A DNA stretch of 64,000 nucleotides, taken from positions 434,001-498,000 of the forward strand of contig NZ_FWFK01000002.1 of the NCBI RefSeq assembly GCF_900172265.1, given 5' to 3'. Shown one piece after another: positions 9,827-20,055 of this stretch. The notes beneath the pieces were generated by a model, which was not told the DNA's origin, searched no databases, and worked only from the letters and a program-made list of their open reading frames with translations. Numbering within the stretch: position 1 is the first letter of the stretch; each line of letters starts with the position of its first letter. The position numbers and the translations under genes are program-made. Origin of the DNA: Roseivivax jejudonensis. GTDB taxonomy: Bacteria > Pseudomonadota > Alphaproteobacteria > Rhodobacterales > Rhodobacteraceae.

Positions 9827-10450
9827 ATGGCGGGCTTACGCGACAGGCAGAAGGCGGACCGCGAGCGGCGGATCCTGTCCGCCGCGGTGACGATGTTCCG
9901 GGCCAAGGGCTATCGCGCGGTCCGGCTCGAGGACCTGGCGGAGCGCGCGGACGTCTCGGTCGGGACGGTCTACAACTACTACCGGACCAAGGGCGATCTG
10001 CTCATCGCGGCGGTCGCGATGGAGGTCGAGGAGGTGCTGGAAACCGGTGCGACCATCGTGGCGACCCCGCCGCCGGGCGTCGAACCGGCGCTGATGGCGC
10101 TGATCGGTTTCTACTACGACCACTCGCTGGAATACCTGAGCAAGGAGATGTGGCGCACCGCGATGGCGCTGTCGATAGAGGCACCCGAGACCCCGAACGG
10201 CCAACGCTACAGCGCGCTCGATTCGCGACTGGAAGCACAGGTGACCGAGATGATCCGCGTGCTGAAGCGGCGCGGCGAGGTCCGCGCCGATATCGATTCA
10301 ACGGCGATGGGACAGTTCGTCTTCAACAACCTCAACATGATGTTCATCGAGTTCGTGAAGGACGATGCGATGACACTGGACGCGCTGCGCGAGACTGTCA
10401 CCGTCCAGATGCGCGCGCTCGCCCGTATGATTGCCACGGAGGCCGCATGA
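9827..10450 (+). CDS. TetR/AcrR family transcriptional regulator
   Basis: 207 residues. The N-terminal helix-turn-helix is clear (RILSAAVTMFRAKGYRAVRLEDLAERADVSVG split over about residues 15-45, then TVYNYYRTKGDLL). The C-terminal ligand-binding half is all-helical and not assignable to a ligand. It is divergent from the Pot-type operon, and its stop overlaps the start of the ureohydrolase gene (ATGA), so it probably senses the imported compound or a breakdown product and controls both directions. Confidence 0.9.
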   Translation: MAGLRDRQKADRERRILSAAVTMFRAKGYRAVRLEDLAERADVSVGTVYNYYRTKGDLLIAAVAMEVEEVLETGATIVATPPPGVEPALMALIGFYYDHSLEYLSKEMWRTAMALSIEAPETPNGQRYSALDSRLEAQVTEMIRVLKRRGEVRADIDSTAMGQFVFNNLNMMFIEFVKDDAMTLDALRETVTVQMRALARMIATEAA

Positions 10451-11391
10451 CACGATTCAACCAGCCGCTCGGCGGCAACGACATGCCGCGTTTCGGCGGC
10501 CCCGCGACCATGATGCGGCTTCCGCCCGCCGAAACCGCCGCGGGACTCGACGCCTGTTTCGTCGGGATCCCGATGGATATCGGCACGTCGAACCGGCCGG
10601 GCACGCGGCTCGGGCCGCGCCAGATCCGCGACGAGAGCCGGATGATCCGGCCTTACAACATGGCGACCGGCGCTGCGCCCTTCGACGCGCTTCAGGTCGC
10701 GGACATCGGCGATGTGCCGATCAACACGTTCGACCTCAAGAAATCGGTCGAGATCATCGCGGACCACTACCGCGGCATCCTCGGGCACGGCGCGGTGCCG
10801 CTCACCCTTGGCGGGGATCACACACTCACCTGGCCGATCCTGCGCGCGATGACGGAAGTGCACGGTCCGGTCGCGCTCGTTCACGTCGATGCACACGCGG
10901 ACATCAACGAGGCGATGTTCGGCGAGACGGTCGCGCATGGCTGCCCGTTCCGCCGCGCGTGGGAAGAGGAGTGCCTGCAGAACGATCGCGTGTTCCAGAT
11001 CGGCCTGCGGGGCACCGGCTACGCCGCGGACGACTTCGACTGGGGCCGGCAGCAAGGCTGGACCGTGGTGCAGGCCGAAGAGTGCTGGCACCGCTCGCTC
11101 GCGCCCCTGATGGAACAGGTGCGCCACACCGTCGGCGACGCCCCGGTCTATCTCAGCTTCGATATCGACAGCCTCGACCCGGCCTTCGCACCGGGCACCG
11201 GAACGGTCGAAGCGGGCGGCCTGACGACCATGCAGGCGCTCGAGATCATCCGTGGCCTGTCCGGCCTCCGGCTCGTCGGTGCGGACCTCGTCGAGGTATC
11301 GCCGCCCTACGACCCGACCGGCAATACGGCCCTGATCGGCGCGAACCTGCTCTACGAGATGCTCTGCCTGCTGCCTTCGCGGCCGGCCTGA
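10447..11391 (+). CDS. speB: Agmatinase-family ureohydrolase (agmatinase or guanidinobutyrase)
   Basis: 314-residue arginase/agmatinase-superfamily enzyme that hydrolyses a guanidino group to an amine and urea. The binuclear manganese ligands are visible: GGDHT (about residue 122), HVDAHADIN (about 146-154) and SFDIDSLDPAFAPGTGT (about 237-252). The open frame extends upstream, but ATG 10447 overlaps the TetR stop and gives a normal family length. Linked transporter, aldehyde dehydrogenase and regulator suggest use of agmatine, 4-guanidinobutyrate or a similar compound as a nitrogen source. Distinguishing these, or a guanidine-type hydrolase, needs biochemistry. Confidence 0.88.
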   Translation: MTRFNQPLGGNDMPRFGGPATMMRLPPAETAAGLDACFVGIPMDIGTSNRPGTRLGPRQIRDESRMIRPYNMATGAAPFDALQVADIGDVPINTFDLKKSVEIIADHYRGILGHGAVPLTLGGDHTLTWPILRAMTEVHGPVALVHVDAHADINEAMFGETVAHGCPFRRAWEEECLQNDRVFQIGLRGTGYAADDFDWGRQQGWTVVQAEECWHRSLAPLMEQVRHTVGDAPVYLSFDIDSLDPAFAPGTGTVEAGGLTTMQALEIIRGLSGLRLVGADLVEVSPPYDPTGNTALIGANLLYEMLCLLPSRPA

Positions 11392-11432
11392 CGCTCGCGC
11401 CCGGATCCACAGCCTGACGTCGGCCGCGTCTC

Positions 11433-12530
11433 TCAGGCCGCGGCCTGTCCCACGCGCACGAGATGGTTGTCCCACGCCCTGTCGGGCGCGGCGCGCGGGC
11501 GCAGCCCGTCGGTGTCCGCCGCCATCACCCCGCCAAGCCCGTCGGTCGCGAGGAAACCGGCGGCCGACAGCGCCGTGCCCGGCGCCACGCCGCAGATATC
11601 CGCGCGCCGATGCGCGGCGAGGAACCGACCGGCGGCATCGAAGACATGAAGGCGGCCGCCGCGCGGGGCGGTGAACGCGACCGTCCGGCCGTCGCCAGAG
11701 ACCGCGACGCTCCCGGCATAACCCTCCAGCGCGATCTGTTCGGCCAGCCCGGCCTCGGCGAGGACCGGCGGGCCGCCCCGGCGGTGCAGGCCGAGCAGCG
11801 GCACCCCGTCGGACGGCGCGCCCTGCCATTGCATCGCGAAGGCGACCTGCCCGTCCGGCGCCACGGCGAGATGCCGGATCGAGTTGAGATGCAGCGCGGG
11901 ATCGAGCGCCACCTCCTCTTCGATGCGCCCGGACATCGACAGGTAGACGAGGCTCGGACTCATCGTCTCGAGGTTCAGCTTCTCGCGGCCGCTGTCGGGA
12001 TGGGTCCGAATGCCGCCATTGGCCACCACGAGCAGATCGTCCGACACGGCGCGGATTTCGTGCGGTCCGATCCCGCCGGATGCGATCTCTCCGATCCGGG
12101 CATAGCCCTCGGACCGCGACCACAGCCCGATGCGTCCCTCACCGCTGTCGATGTGATTTTCACTCGTGGCGAGGATGTCTCCGCCGGCGAGAAATGCGCC
12201 GTGCCCGTAGAAATGCCGACCCTCGGGCGGGCGGAGACGCCGGATCTCGCGACCCCGCGCGCAATCGATCACAAGGGCGAAACGGCCCGGGCGCCGCGCG
12301 AAGAATACCGCCTCGGGCGCATCGGGGTGCGCGGCAGCGGCATGGCCGCGACCCGGCAGCGGAACGCGAAACAGGTCATGCCCCGCCGCGTCGAGCCCGA
12401 AAAGCGCGAATGTCTCGTCCGCCTCGCGCGCCGCGGCAAGATAGGACGGTGCCCCGGCATCCGCCCAGCTCAATGCCGGCGATCCGGCGGCGGCGACGAG
12501 ACCGGCGATGAAGGCGCGGCGCGACGGCAT
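11433..12530 (-). CDS. DUF1513 domain-containing protein, Tat-exported, iron-operon associated
   Basis: 365 residues. The N-terminus has a twin-arginine type signal (PSRRAFIAGLVAAAG). The remainder reads as a repeated beta-strand protein, probably a propeller, with blocks such as EGRHFYGHGAFL, GIGPHEIRAV, LHLNSIRHLAVAPDG and VAVSGDGRTVAFTAPRGG. DUF1513 genes commonly close imelysin/di-haem operons linked to iron acquisition, which is the case here: its start overlaps the stop of the upstream imelysin gene (TGATG). The molecular activity is unknown. Confidence 0.85.
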   Translation of the reverse strand: MPSRRAFIAGLVAAAGSPALSWADAGAPSYLAAAREADETFALFGLDAAGHDLFRVPLPGRGHAAAAHPDAPEAVFFARRPGRFALVIDCARGREIRRLRPPEGRHFYGHGAFLAGGDILATSENHIDSGEGRIGLWSRSEGYARIGEIASGGIGPHEIRAVSDDLLVVANGGIRTHPDSGREKLNLETMSPSLVYLSMSGRIEEEVALDPALHLNSIRHLAVAPDGQVAFAMQWQGAPSDGVPLLGLHRRGGPPVLAEAGLAEQIALEGYAGSVAVSGDGRTVAFTAPRGGRLHVFDAAGRFLAAHRRADICGVAPGTALSAAGFLATDGLGGVMAADTDGLRPRAAPDRAWDNHLVRVGQAAA

Positions 12531-13519
12531 CAGTCGCCATCCGCCGAGTTGAAGCCGACCGACACGCCAAGCGCCGGCGCGATTTCGGAGCCCACCGCCT
12601 GCGTGATCGCGTCGACCTCGGTCTGGAGCGCCTCGACCCGCAGGCGTCCGACCGGCGTCTCCACCCCGGCAAAGACCGGATCCTCCAGCTCGCGCGCGGT
12701 CTCCAGCGCCTGAGCGAACGCCGCCTCGGTCTGCGGGATCGGCGCATCCGACAGCGTGCGGGCCAACTCCTTCAGAGCCTCGAGATACCCGACCACGTTG
12801 CGCAGCGACCGCCCCGAGCGGCGGGCTTCGGCCATCTGCGGCCGCGGCGCGTCAAAGCTGCCCATCGGCACGCCGAGCCGGCGATCGGCCACGAACTCGA
12901 GGCCGGTGACGAGCGTCGTGAAGAGTGCCTGCGCCGCCTCGCGCTCGCTCAGGAATCGCGTATTTCCATCGGAACCGGCCTCGCGCATCAGCGGTGCGAA
13001 ATCCTCGCGCCACTCGGATGCGACCGCGGCGGCCATGCGCGACAGGTCCTTCGCGACCGCGCGGACGAGACTGCAGGTGTAGTCGCCCTCGGCGTAACCG
13101 GCGTAGTCCGCATCGAACAGGAGCCGTTCGGCCGCGAAGAGCCCGCGCCCTGCGACCGAGACCTCGGCGAATGCGTCGGCATCCGATGTCGCAGGATCCT
13201 CGTCGGCCACCAGCCGCCGCACGGTGCGATCGACCATGCCGCGGGTGTCGGGCCAGAACGCGATGGCCAGGCCGCGGCCGCCATCCTCCAACGGGCCGAG
13301 CCCGAGATGCGCGATCCCCAGCCAGGCATCGAAAGCGTCGTGATAGGCCGGACGCAGCGCCTCGGCGCTGCAATCCTCTTGCGCGGCATCCTCGAAGGCC
13401 GCGGCGCGTTCGGCGAACCGGGCCGTTCCGGGCAGGACGTGCTCGTCCAGCGCTGCATCGACGCCGGCGACCGCCGGACCGGCGATCAGGCAAAGGGTGG
13501 CGACCAGGGCTCGGCGCAT
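12530..13519 (-). CDS. Imelysin family protein (second, divergent copy)
   Basis: 329 residues with a signal peptide (MRRALVATLCLIAGPAVAG). The helical periplasmic domain has imelysin features, notably AFWPDTRGMVDRTVRRL and GRGLFAAERLLFD, which corresponds to the imelysin GxHxxE region but with Ala in place of the His. The first imelysin in the operon keeps the full motif. Such proteins are iron-regulated periplasmic or outer-surface proteins implicated in iron uptake; the two copies may have different roles. The start at 13519 is set by TGATG overlap with the di-haem gene stop. Confidence 0.85.
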   Translation of the reverse strand: MRRALVATLCLIAGPAVAGVDAALDEHVLPGTARFAERAAAFEDAAQEDCSAEALRPAYHDAFDAWLGIAHLGLGPLEDGGRGLAIAFWPDTRGMVDRTVRRLVADEDPATSDADAFAEVSVAGRGLFAAERLLFDADYAGYAEGDYTCSLVRAVAKDLSRMAAAVASEWREDFAPLMREAGSDGNTRFLSEREAAQALFTTLVTGLEFVADRRLGVPMGSFDAPRPQMAEARRSGRSLRNVVGYLEALKELARTLSDAPIPQTEAAFAQALETARELEDPVFAGVETPVGRLRVEALQTEVDAITQAVGSEIAPALGVSVGFNSADGD

Positions 13520-15102
13520 CAGAGGCTCTCCAGGTAACGGATCAGGGCATCGCGGTCGGGCTTGGGCATCGCGACGACGGCATCGCGGGCGGGCTGGGCC
13601 TCGCCACCATGCCACAGGACGGCCTCGAGCAGCGAGCGCGCGCGCCCGTCATGCAGGAACCGGATGTGACCGTTCACCGTCTCGGTCAGGCCGATGCCCC
13701 AGAGCGGCGCCGTGCGCCACTCGCGCCCCGAAGCACGGCCCTCGGGCCGGTCATCGGCGAGCCCCTCGCCCATGTCGTGCAGGAGCAGGTCGGTCATCGG
13801 CCAGATCAGCTGAAAGCTCTGCTCGGGCTGATCGGTCAGGCGATGTGTCACGTGTTTCGGCGTGTGGCAAGACGCGCAGCCGACCTCGTGGAATACGGCC
13901 TTGCCGCGAAGAACTTCGGGGGCGTCGGCGTCCCGGCGGGCCGGGACCGCGAGGTTGCGGCTGTAGAAGGTCACCAGATCAAGCCCCTCGGCGTCGATCT
14001 CGGTGCCGCGGGCGTCGCCGTCGCCATGCGGAGCGGTGCGGCAAGCGCTCTGCCCCGCAGCGCAATCGCCCCACGGGTCGGGAAAGATCGGGGAGGAGAT
14101 GCCGATGTCCCCCGCGAAGGCGCTGGCGCTTTGCTCCCGGATCGTCGGTGCGCCGGCCTTCCAGCCGAAGCGGCCGAGCATCGGCCGGTCGTGTTCGAAG
14201 GACCAGACGATCTGCGCGCGGCCCGATATGCCGTCGCCATCCGCGTCGTCTGGATCCTCTCGCGCGAGAATGTCGGCGGCGGGTATCGCCTCCAGAAGGC
14301 CGAGGCCGATCATCTGCGGCGCAACGCGCGGGCTCAGCATCGCGCCATCGGCAAGCGGGCCGTAACCCAGATCCTCGGCGGTGTAGACAGGGTCTAGAAG
14401 CGTCGCGGTCTCGCCGTCTGACAGCGCTACGTCAATCTCCTCGTACCGGACGCCGAGGCGGTATTCGGCGGCGTGTCCGGCCACGCCGAAGTCCTGCAAT
14501 TGGCCACCGTAGGTCGGGTCCGGCCGCGTGCGCGGCGTCTCGTCGCCGATCGACAGCAGGAACGCCTCGATCTCACTCATTCGGGCGTCGTCCGTCGCGG
14601 GAACCGAAACCCGCAGAAACATCGACACCGCGTCGTCGTCGGGCCCCGCCGGCGGATGGCCGCGGCCATCCTTCAGGTGGCATCGCTGGCAGGAGCGCGC
14701 GTTGTAGAGCGGCCCGAGCCCGTCAGAGGCGAGCGTGGATGCCGGAGCGGACACCCAGAGTTTCTTGAAGAGCCCGTTGCCGACCTTGAAATCGAGTTCG
14801 CGCTCGAACGGGATATTGCCCGAGGGCTGCGAGAACGCGTCGGCCGTGCGGCGCGCCCGCACGGTGGCGGCACCGGCGGGATTGGTCTCGAACGGCTCGG
14901 GTTCCGAGAAATCCTCCGGCGGCGCGACGACGTCGGCGATGCGCGCGCGCTCGGCCTCGGTGCGCGGCACGACGTCGAGATGCGGTGCGGACAGATCGAC
15001 GCTGTCAGGCTCGGGGAGCGCCGGTGTCGCCGCCAGCAGCGCGGCGAGAGCGGCCAGCGTGCATCCCCTCGGAAATGGGGCTCGGGTGGCGCGCGGTGAC
15101 AT
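13519..15102 (-). CDS. Di-haem oxidoreductase family protein (DUF1111 / MauG-like c-type cytochrome)
   Basis: 527 residues with an N-terminal signal sequence and two c-type haem motifs, CQRCH (about residue 137) and CASCH (about 407). The region between contains DGRGHPPAG, GRFGWKAGAPTIREQSA and FSRNLAVPARR-like blocks characteristic of the DHOR family. It should be a periplasmic redox protein. It sits between two imelysin genes in one operon; a role in oxidising or reducing iron during uptake is plausible but not shown by sequence. Start ATG 15102 precedes the signal peptide; 98 bp separates it from the upstream imelysin. Confidence 0.88.
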   Translation of the reverse strand: MSPRATRAPFPRGCTLAALAALLAATPALPEPDSVDLSAPHLDVVPRTEAERARIADVVAPPEDFSEPEPFETNPAGAATVRARRTADAFSQPSGNIPFERELDFKVGNGLFKKLWVSAPASTLASDGLGPLYNARSCQRCHLKDGRGHPPAGPDDDAVSMFLRVSVPATDDARMSEIEAFLLSIGDETPRTRPDPTYGGQLQDFGVAGHAAEYRLGVRYEEIDVALSDGETATLLDPVYTAEDLGYGPLADGAMLSPRVAPQMIGLGLLEAIPAADILAREDPDDADGDGISGRAQIVWSFEHDRPMLGRFGWKAGAPTIREQSASAFAGDIGISSPIFPDPWGDCAAGQSACRTAPHGDGDARGTEIDAEGLDLVTFYSRNLAVPARRDADAPEVLRGKAVFHEVGCASCHTPKHVTHRLTDQPEQSFQLIWPMTDLLLHDMGEGLADDRPEGRASGREWRTAPLWGIGLTETVNGHIRFLHDGRARSLLEAVLWHGGEAQPARDAVVAMPKPDRDALIRYLESL

Positions 15103-15200
15103 GTGACTCGGATCGCGATCTTCTGAATTGCGTGTACGCCCGGATGGCCCGCGCGCGGTGTCCGGGCCGGGACATCGCGGTGCCCCGGCCCGATACGGCG

Positions 15201-16463
<1,263 letters not shown>

Positions 16464-16769
16464 GGAAATTCCTTTCGCTGGAGCTCTGTCCCGAAGAGAT
16501 CGGACCGCCTGGCTTGGATTGGCTCGGCGAAATACGGCCGAGTATCTGACTGAAAACGTCGGGAAGGTCAACGGTCCGACTGGTACAGTCTCAAGCGGCG
16601 CGTGACCCGATACCCGGCAGGGTGCTGTGCCGTCGCGATCAGCTGTCCGCCCTGCCCTGCATCCGCCCCCGCGCCATCGCCCGCCATGGAGGCCAGGCGC
16701 CCGGGTCGCCGCCTTGACCTTCGGGTGATTGCTCGCCACCGTCCGGCAGACATCACGCAGGTTCCGATT
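16464..16769. other. Divergent intergenic region between imelysin and dehydroshikimate dehydratase genes
   Basis: About 300 bp without a convincing gene. At 16547-16561 there is TGA-N9-TCG, one base short of the RirA iron box TGA-N9-TCA, placed where an iron repressor would act on the imelysin operon. No clear palindrome or promoter was recognised for the rightward gene. Confidence 0.35.
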
Positions 16770-18647
16770 TTGCGCACATCCATCGCCACCGTCTCCATCG
16801 CCGGCAACCTCACCGAGAAGCTCGCCGCTATTGCCGAGGCCGGCTTCGACGGGGTCGAGATCTTCGAACAGGACTTCATCGCGCATGACGGGGGGCCGGC
16901 CGAGGTCGGGCGCATGGTCCGCGATCACGGGCTCGACATCACGCTGTTCCAGCCCTTCCGCGATTTCGAATGCCTCCCCGAGCCCTACCGGACCAAGGCG
17001 TTCGACCGGGCCAGGCACAAGTTCGACACCATGGCCGAGCTCGGCACCGACATGATGCTGATCTGCTCGTCGGTGCATCCGCGCAGCCTCGGCGGGATAG
17101 ACCGGGCGGCCGACGACCTCGCCGCTTTGGGCGACATCGCGACGGAGCGCGGCATACGCGTGGGCTACGAGGCGCTCGCGTGGGGCCGGCATATCAACGA
17201 CCACCGCGACGCCTGGGAAATCGTGCGCCGCGCAGACCACCCGAACATCGGGCTCATCCTCGACAGCTTTCATTCGCTCGGACGCAAGATCGATCCGGAG
17301 TCGATCCGCGCGATCCCGGGCGACCGCATCTTCTTCGTGCAGCTCGCCGACGCGCCAGCGATCGAAATGGACCTGCTCTACTGGTCGCGCCACTTCCGCA
17401 ACATGCCCGGCGAGGGCGACCTCGACATCGAGCGGTTCCTGCGCGCGGTCATGGCGACCGGCTATGCCGGCCCGGTCAGCCTGGAGATCTTCAACGACCA
17501 GTTCCGCGGCGGTGACCCGCGGCGTATCGCCCGCGACGGCTATCGCAGCCTCGTGGTGACGATGGACGATATCCGACGGCAGGAGCCGGACACCGCGCCG
17601 CCCCGGCTGCCACCACGCGCCTTGGCGCAAGGCGTATCGTTCGCGGAGTTCGCGAGCCGCGGCGAGGAGGCCGAGGCGCTCGGCCGAGCCTTCGCCACGC
17701 TTGGCTTCACGCGCGTCGCGCGGCACCGCAACAAGGATCTCGATCTCTGGGCGCAGGGCGACATCCGCTTCGTCATCAACCGCGAGACCGAGGGCCACGC
17801 GGCGACCAGCTGGAACGCCCGGGGCACCTGCGTCTGCGATATCGGGTTGTCGGTGCCGTCGGCACACGAGGCGGTGACCCGCGCCGAGGGTCTGCGCCTG
17901 TCGCCCTTCGCACAGCCGCTCGGCCCGGGCGAGATGGAGATCCCGGCGATCCGAGGCCTGTCGGGATCCGTCCTTCACCTGATCGATGCCGCGCACGAGG
18001 TCGTCTGGGACCAGGAGTTCGTCACCGAGACCGAACCCGAGAGCGACGCCGGACTGACCACCGTCGATCACATCGCGCAGACCATGTCCTACGACGAGAT
18101 GCTGGGCTGGACGCTGTTCTATACCGCGCTCTTCGACATGCAGAAGGCGCCGATGGTCGATGTGATCGATCCGGACGGTGTCGTGCGAAGCCAGGCGGTC
18201 GAGAGCCGCCGGGGCGGCGGCCTGCGCGTCACGCTCAACGGGGCAGAAACGCACCGCACGCTCGCCGGAAGTTTCCTGGCCGAGACGTTCGGAGCCTCGG
18301 TCCAGCACATTGCGTTGGCCACTGACGACATCTTCGCGACCGCAGAAGCGCTCGCGGCCCGCGACTTCGCTGCGCTTCAGATCCCGACGAACTACTACGC
18401 CGATCTCGCGGCGCGGGTGGACCTCCCGGCCGAAGTGATCGCGCGGATGCGCAAGGCAAACATCCTATACGATCACGACGGCGTGGCGGGCTTTTTCCAA
18501 CTCTACTCGCAGGCGTTGCCGGGCGGCGTGTTCATCGAGATCGTGCAACGCGAGCCCGGCTATACCGGTTATGGTGGCCCGAACGCACCCTTCCGCATCG
18601 CCGCGCAGAAGCGGCTGGCGCGGCCCAAAGGCGTGCCGAAGGACTAG
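16770..18647 (+). CDS. quiC: 3-dehydroshikimate dehydratase, fused sugar-phosphate-isomerase-like and HPPD-like protein
   Basis: 625 residues from the TTG at 16770. The N-terminal half (about 1-270) is a TIM-barrel sugar phosphate isomerase/epimerase-like domain (AGFDGVEIFEQD, GYEALAWGRHINDH, LILDSFHSLGRK, SLEIFNDQFRGGD) that in QuiC/AsbF-type enzymes converts 3-dehydroshikimate to protocatechuate. The C-terminal half resembles 4-hydroxyphenylpyruvate dioxygenase (VDHIAQTMSYDEMLGW, VQHIALATDDIFATA, GVFIEIVQREPGYTGYG). An upstream ATG at 16602 is in frame, but its translation is unrelated to the family start; TTG 16770 begins LRTSIATVSIAGNL, follows a GCAGG site, and fits family length. Next to pcaQ and pcaCHG, it would feed quinate/shikimate carbon into protocatechuate. 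Confidence 0.87.
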   Translation: MRTSIATVSIAGNLTEKLAAIAEAGFDGVEIFEQDFIAHDGGPAEVGRMVRDHGLDITLFQPFRDFECLPEPYRTKAFDRARHKFDTMAELGTDMMLICSSVHPRSLGGIDRAADDLAALGDIATERGIRVGYEALAWGRHINDHRDAWEIVRRADHPNIGLILDSFHSLGRKIDPESIRAIPGDRIFFVQLADAPAIEMDLLYWSRHFRNMPGEGDLDIERFLRAVMATGYAGPVSLEIFNDQFRGGDPRRIARDGYRSLVVTMDDIRRQEPDTAPPRLPPRALAQGVSFAEFASRGEEAEALGRAFATLGFTRVARHRNKDLDLWAQGDIRFVINRETEGHAATSWNARGTCVCDIGLSVPSAHEAVTRAEGLRLSPFAQPLGPGEMEIPAIRGLSGSVLHLIDAAHEVVWDQEFVTETEPESDAGLTTVDHIAQTMSYDEMLGWTLFYTALFDMQKAPMVDVIDPDGVVRSQAVESRRGGGLRVTLNGAETHRTLAGSFLAETFGASVQHIALATDDIFATAEALAARDFAALQIPTNYYADLAARVDLPAEVIARMRKANILYDHDGVAGFFQLYSQALPGGVFIEIVQREPGYTGYGGPNAPFRIAAQKRLARPKGVPKD

Positions 18648-18675
18648 CGCGCCGGAATGTCATCCGAGGCGCCGG

Positions 18676-19587
18676 TCAGTCGCGCGGCTCCTGCGCAACG
18701 GCGTCGAGCGCGGCGACGAGCTCGGCCAGATCCTCCGACGGCGGCTGGCCCGCGCGCAGGCTGATGCCGACGGGCCCGGCCAACAGCGGGTTGGACAGGT
18801 CCAGCGCGCGCAGCGTCCCGGCATCGAGCGCGTCGGCCACGACGCCGCGGGAGATGAAACAGATCGCGTCGGACCGGGCAAGAACGCGCTGCCCGAACGC
18901 GGACGCCACCGTCTCGAACTCCGGTGCGACGTCGCCCGCACCGATGCTCACGAGCCAGGCGCGCACCGTCTGGTGGATCGCCGCCCCGGCCGGCGGCAGG
19001 ATCACCGGATACTGCCGAAGAGTCGCCGCCCCGTCGAAGGCGGCCGCGGGATGGTCGAAGCGCACGGCTCCGACGATCGGTTCTGAATAGAGCTGCCGGA
19101 ACGTGAGCCCCTCCATCCGGCGCGGCTCTGCCATGCGACCGACGACGAGATCGAGCGCACCCTCGCGCAGCTGGTTCATCAGGAGCCAATTGGGGCCCGT
19201 AGAGACGCGCATGGTGCAGTTCGGCCGGGCGGCCCGAAAGCGCAGCGCCGCGTCGGGCATCAGCCGCGTCGCGGCGGTCGGAAGGGCCCCCACGCGGATC
19301 CGGCCGCGCCGGGCCGCCCCGCGCACCGCGTCCTGTGCCTGCGCGAGAGCCGACATGCCGGCGCCGGCCAGGCGCTGGAACTCGGTGCCCGCCGCATTCA
19401 GCACGACCCGCCGACCGGTCCGGTCGAAGAGCGGGACACCGAGGATCTCCTCGAGCTCGCGCAGCGTCTTGGACACGGCGGGTTGCGTCACTTTCAGCTC
19501 GGCCGCGGCCTGTCCGACCGAACCGGTCCGCGCGATGGCGAGGAATGTCGCCACGTGGCGAAGGCGGAAACGGGCATCTATATTCAT
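18676..19587 (-). CDS. pcaQ: LysR-family regulator of the protocatechuate operon
   Basis: 303 residues. The winged helix-turn-helix is at residues 8-66 (RHVATFLAIARTGSVGQAAAE, VTQPAVSKTLRELEE). The rest is a LysR co-inducer domain. PcaQ regulators activate pcaDCHGB-type operons in response to beta-carboxymuconate-type intermediates. The gene is divergent from pcaC by 87 bp, and a near-consensus PcaQ operator overlaps its own start codon, so it probably represses itself while activating pcaCHG. The stop lies 28 bp from the convergent quiC stop. Confidence 0.88.
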   Translation of the reverse strand: MNIDARFRLRHVATFLAIARTGSVGQAAAELKVTQPAVSKTLRELEEILGVPLFDRTGRRVVLNAAGTEFQRLAGAGMSALAQAQDAVRGAARRGRIRVGALPTAATRLMPDAALRFRAARPNCTMRVSTGPNWLLMNQLREGALDLVVGRMAEPRRMEGLTFRQLYSEPIVGAVRFDHPAAAFDGAATLRQYPVILPPAGAAIHQTVRAWLVSIGAGDVAPEFETVASAFGQRVLARSDAICFISRGVVADALDAGTLRALDLSNPLLAGPVGISLRAGQPPSEDLAELVAALDAVAQEPRD

Positions 19588-19601
19588 AACCCATTGGTAA
19601 T
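19586..19601. promoter_or_regulatory. Probable PcaQ operator
   Basis: ATAACC-CATT-GGTAAT at 19586-19601. The published PcaQ target in rhizobia is ATAACC-N4-GGTTAA; the left half matches exactly and the right half shares GGT and differs after it (TAA to AAT). It covers the pcaQ start codon and lies 74 bp upstream of pcaC, the arrangement expected for autorepression plus activation of the divergent operon. Confidence 0.65.
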
Positions 19602-19674
19602 ATTCAGACCGGAAAATATCAATTTTACTCTCGGTCCCGGCCTGCAATAAGGTCCGGAAACCGGGAGGACAGAC

Positions 19675-20055
19675 ATGACAGATCGGCACGAGGCCGGAAT
19701 GCAGGTGCGCCGCACGGTGCTCGGGTCGGCGCATGTCGACCGCGCCGAGGCGGCAAAGACCGCGTTCGACACACCTTTTCAGGATCTGATCACCGAAAGC
19801 GCCTGGGGCAATGTCTGGGCGTCGGACGCGATCAGCCTGCGCGAACGGTCGATGCTGACCCTTGCGCTTCTGGCGGCGACCGGCAATTTCGAGGAAATCG
19901 CGATGCATGTGCGGGCGACGGCCAATACCGGCGCCACGCCCGAGGACGTTGCGCAGGCCTTTCAGCACGTCGCGATCTACGCCGGTGTGCCGCGCGCCAA
20001 CCACGCGCTCAAGATCGCCAAGGAGACGTACCGAGAGATGGGAGTGGAACTGTGA
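19675..20055 (+). CDS. pcaC: 4-carboxymuconolactone decarboxylase
   Basis: 126 residues of the small alpha-helical carboxymuconolactone decarboxylase family. The AhpD/CMD-like block [33 protein letters not shown] is split over residues 45-77, with the expected [28 protein letters not shown] after it. It decarboxylates 4-carboxymuconolactone to the 3-oxoadipate enol-lactone. First gene of the rightward operon; its stop overlaps the GTG start of pcaH. Confidence 0.92.
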   Translation: MTDRHEAGMQVRRTVLGSAHVDRAEAAKTAFDTPFQDLITESAWGNVWASDAISLRERSMLTLALLAATGNFEEIAMHVRATANTGATPEDVAQAFQHVAIYAGVPRANHALKIAKETYREMGVEL

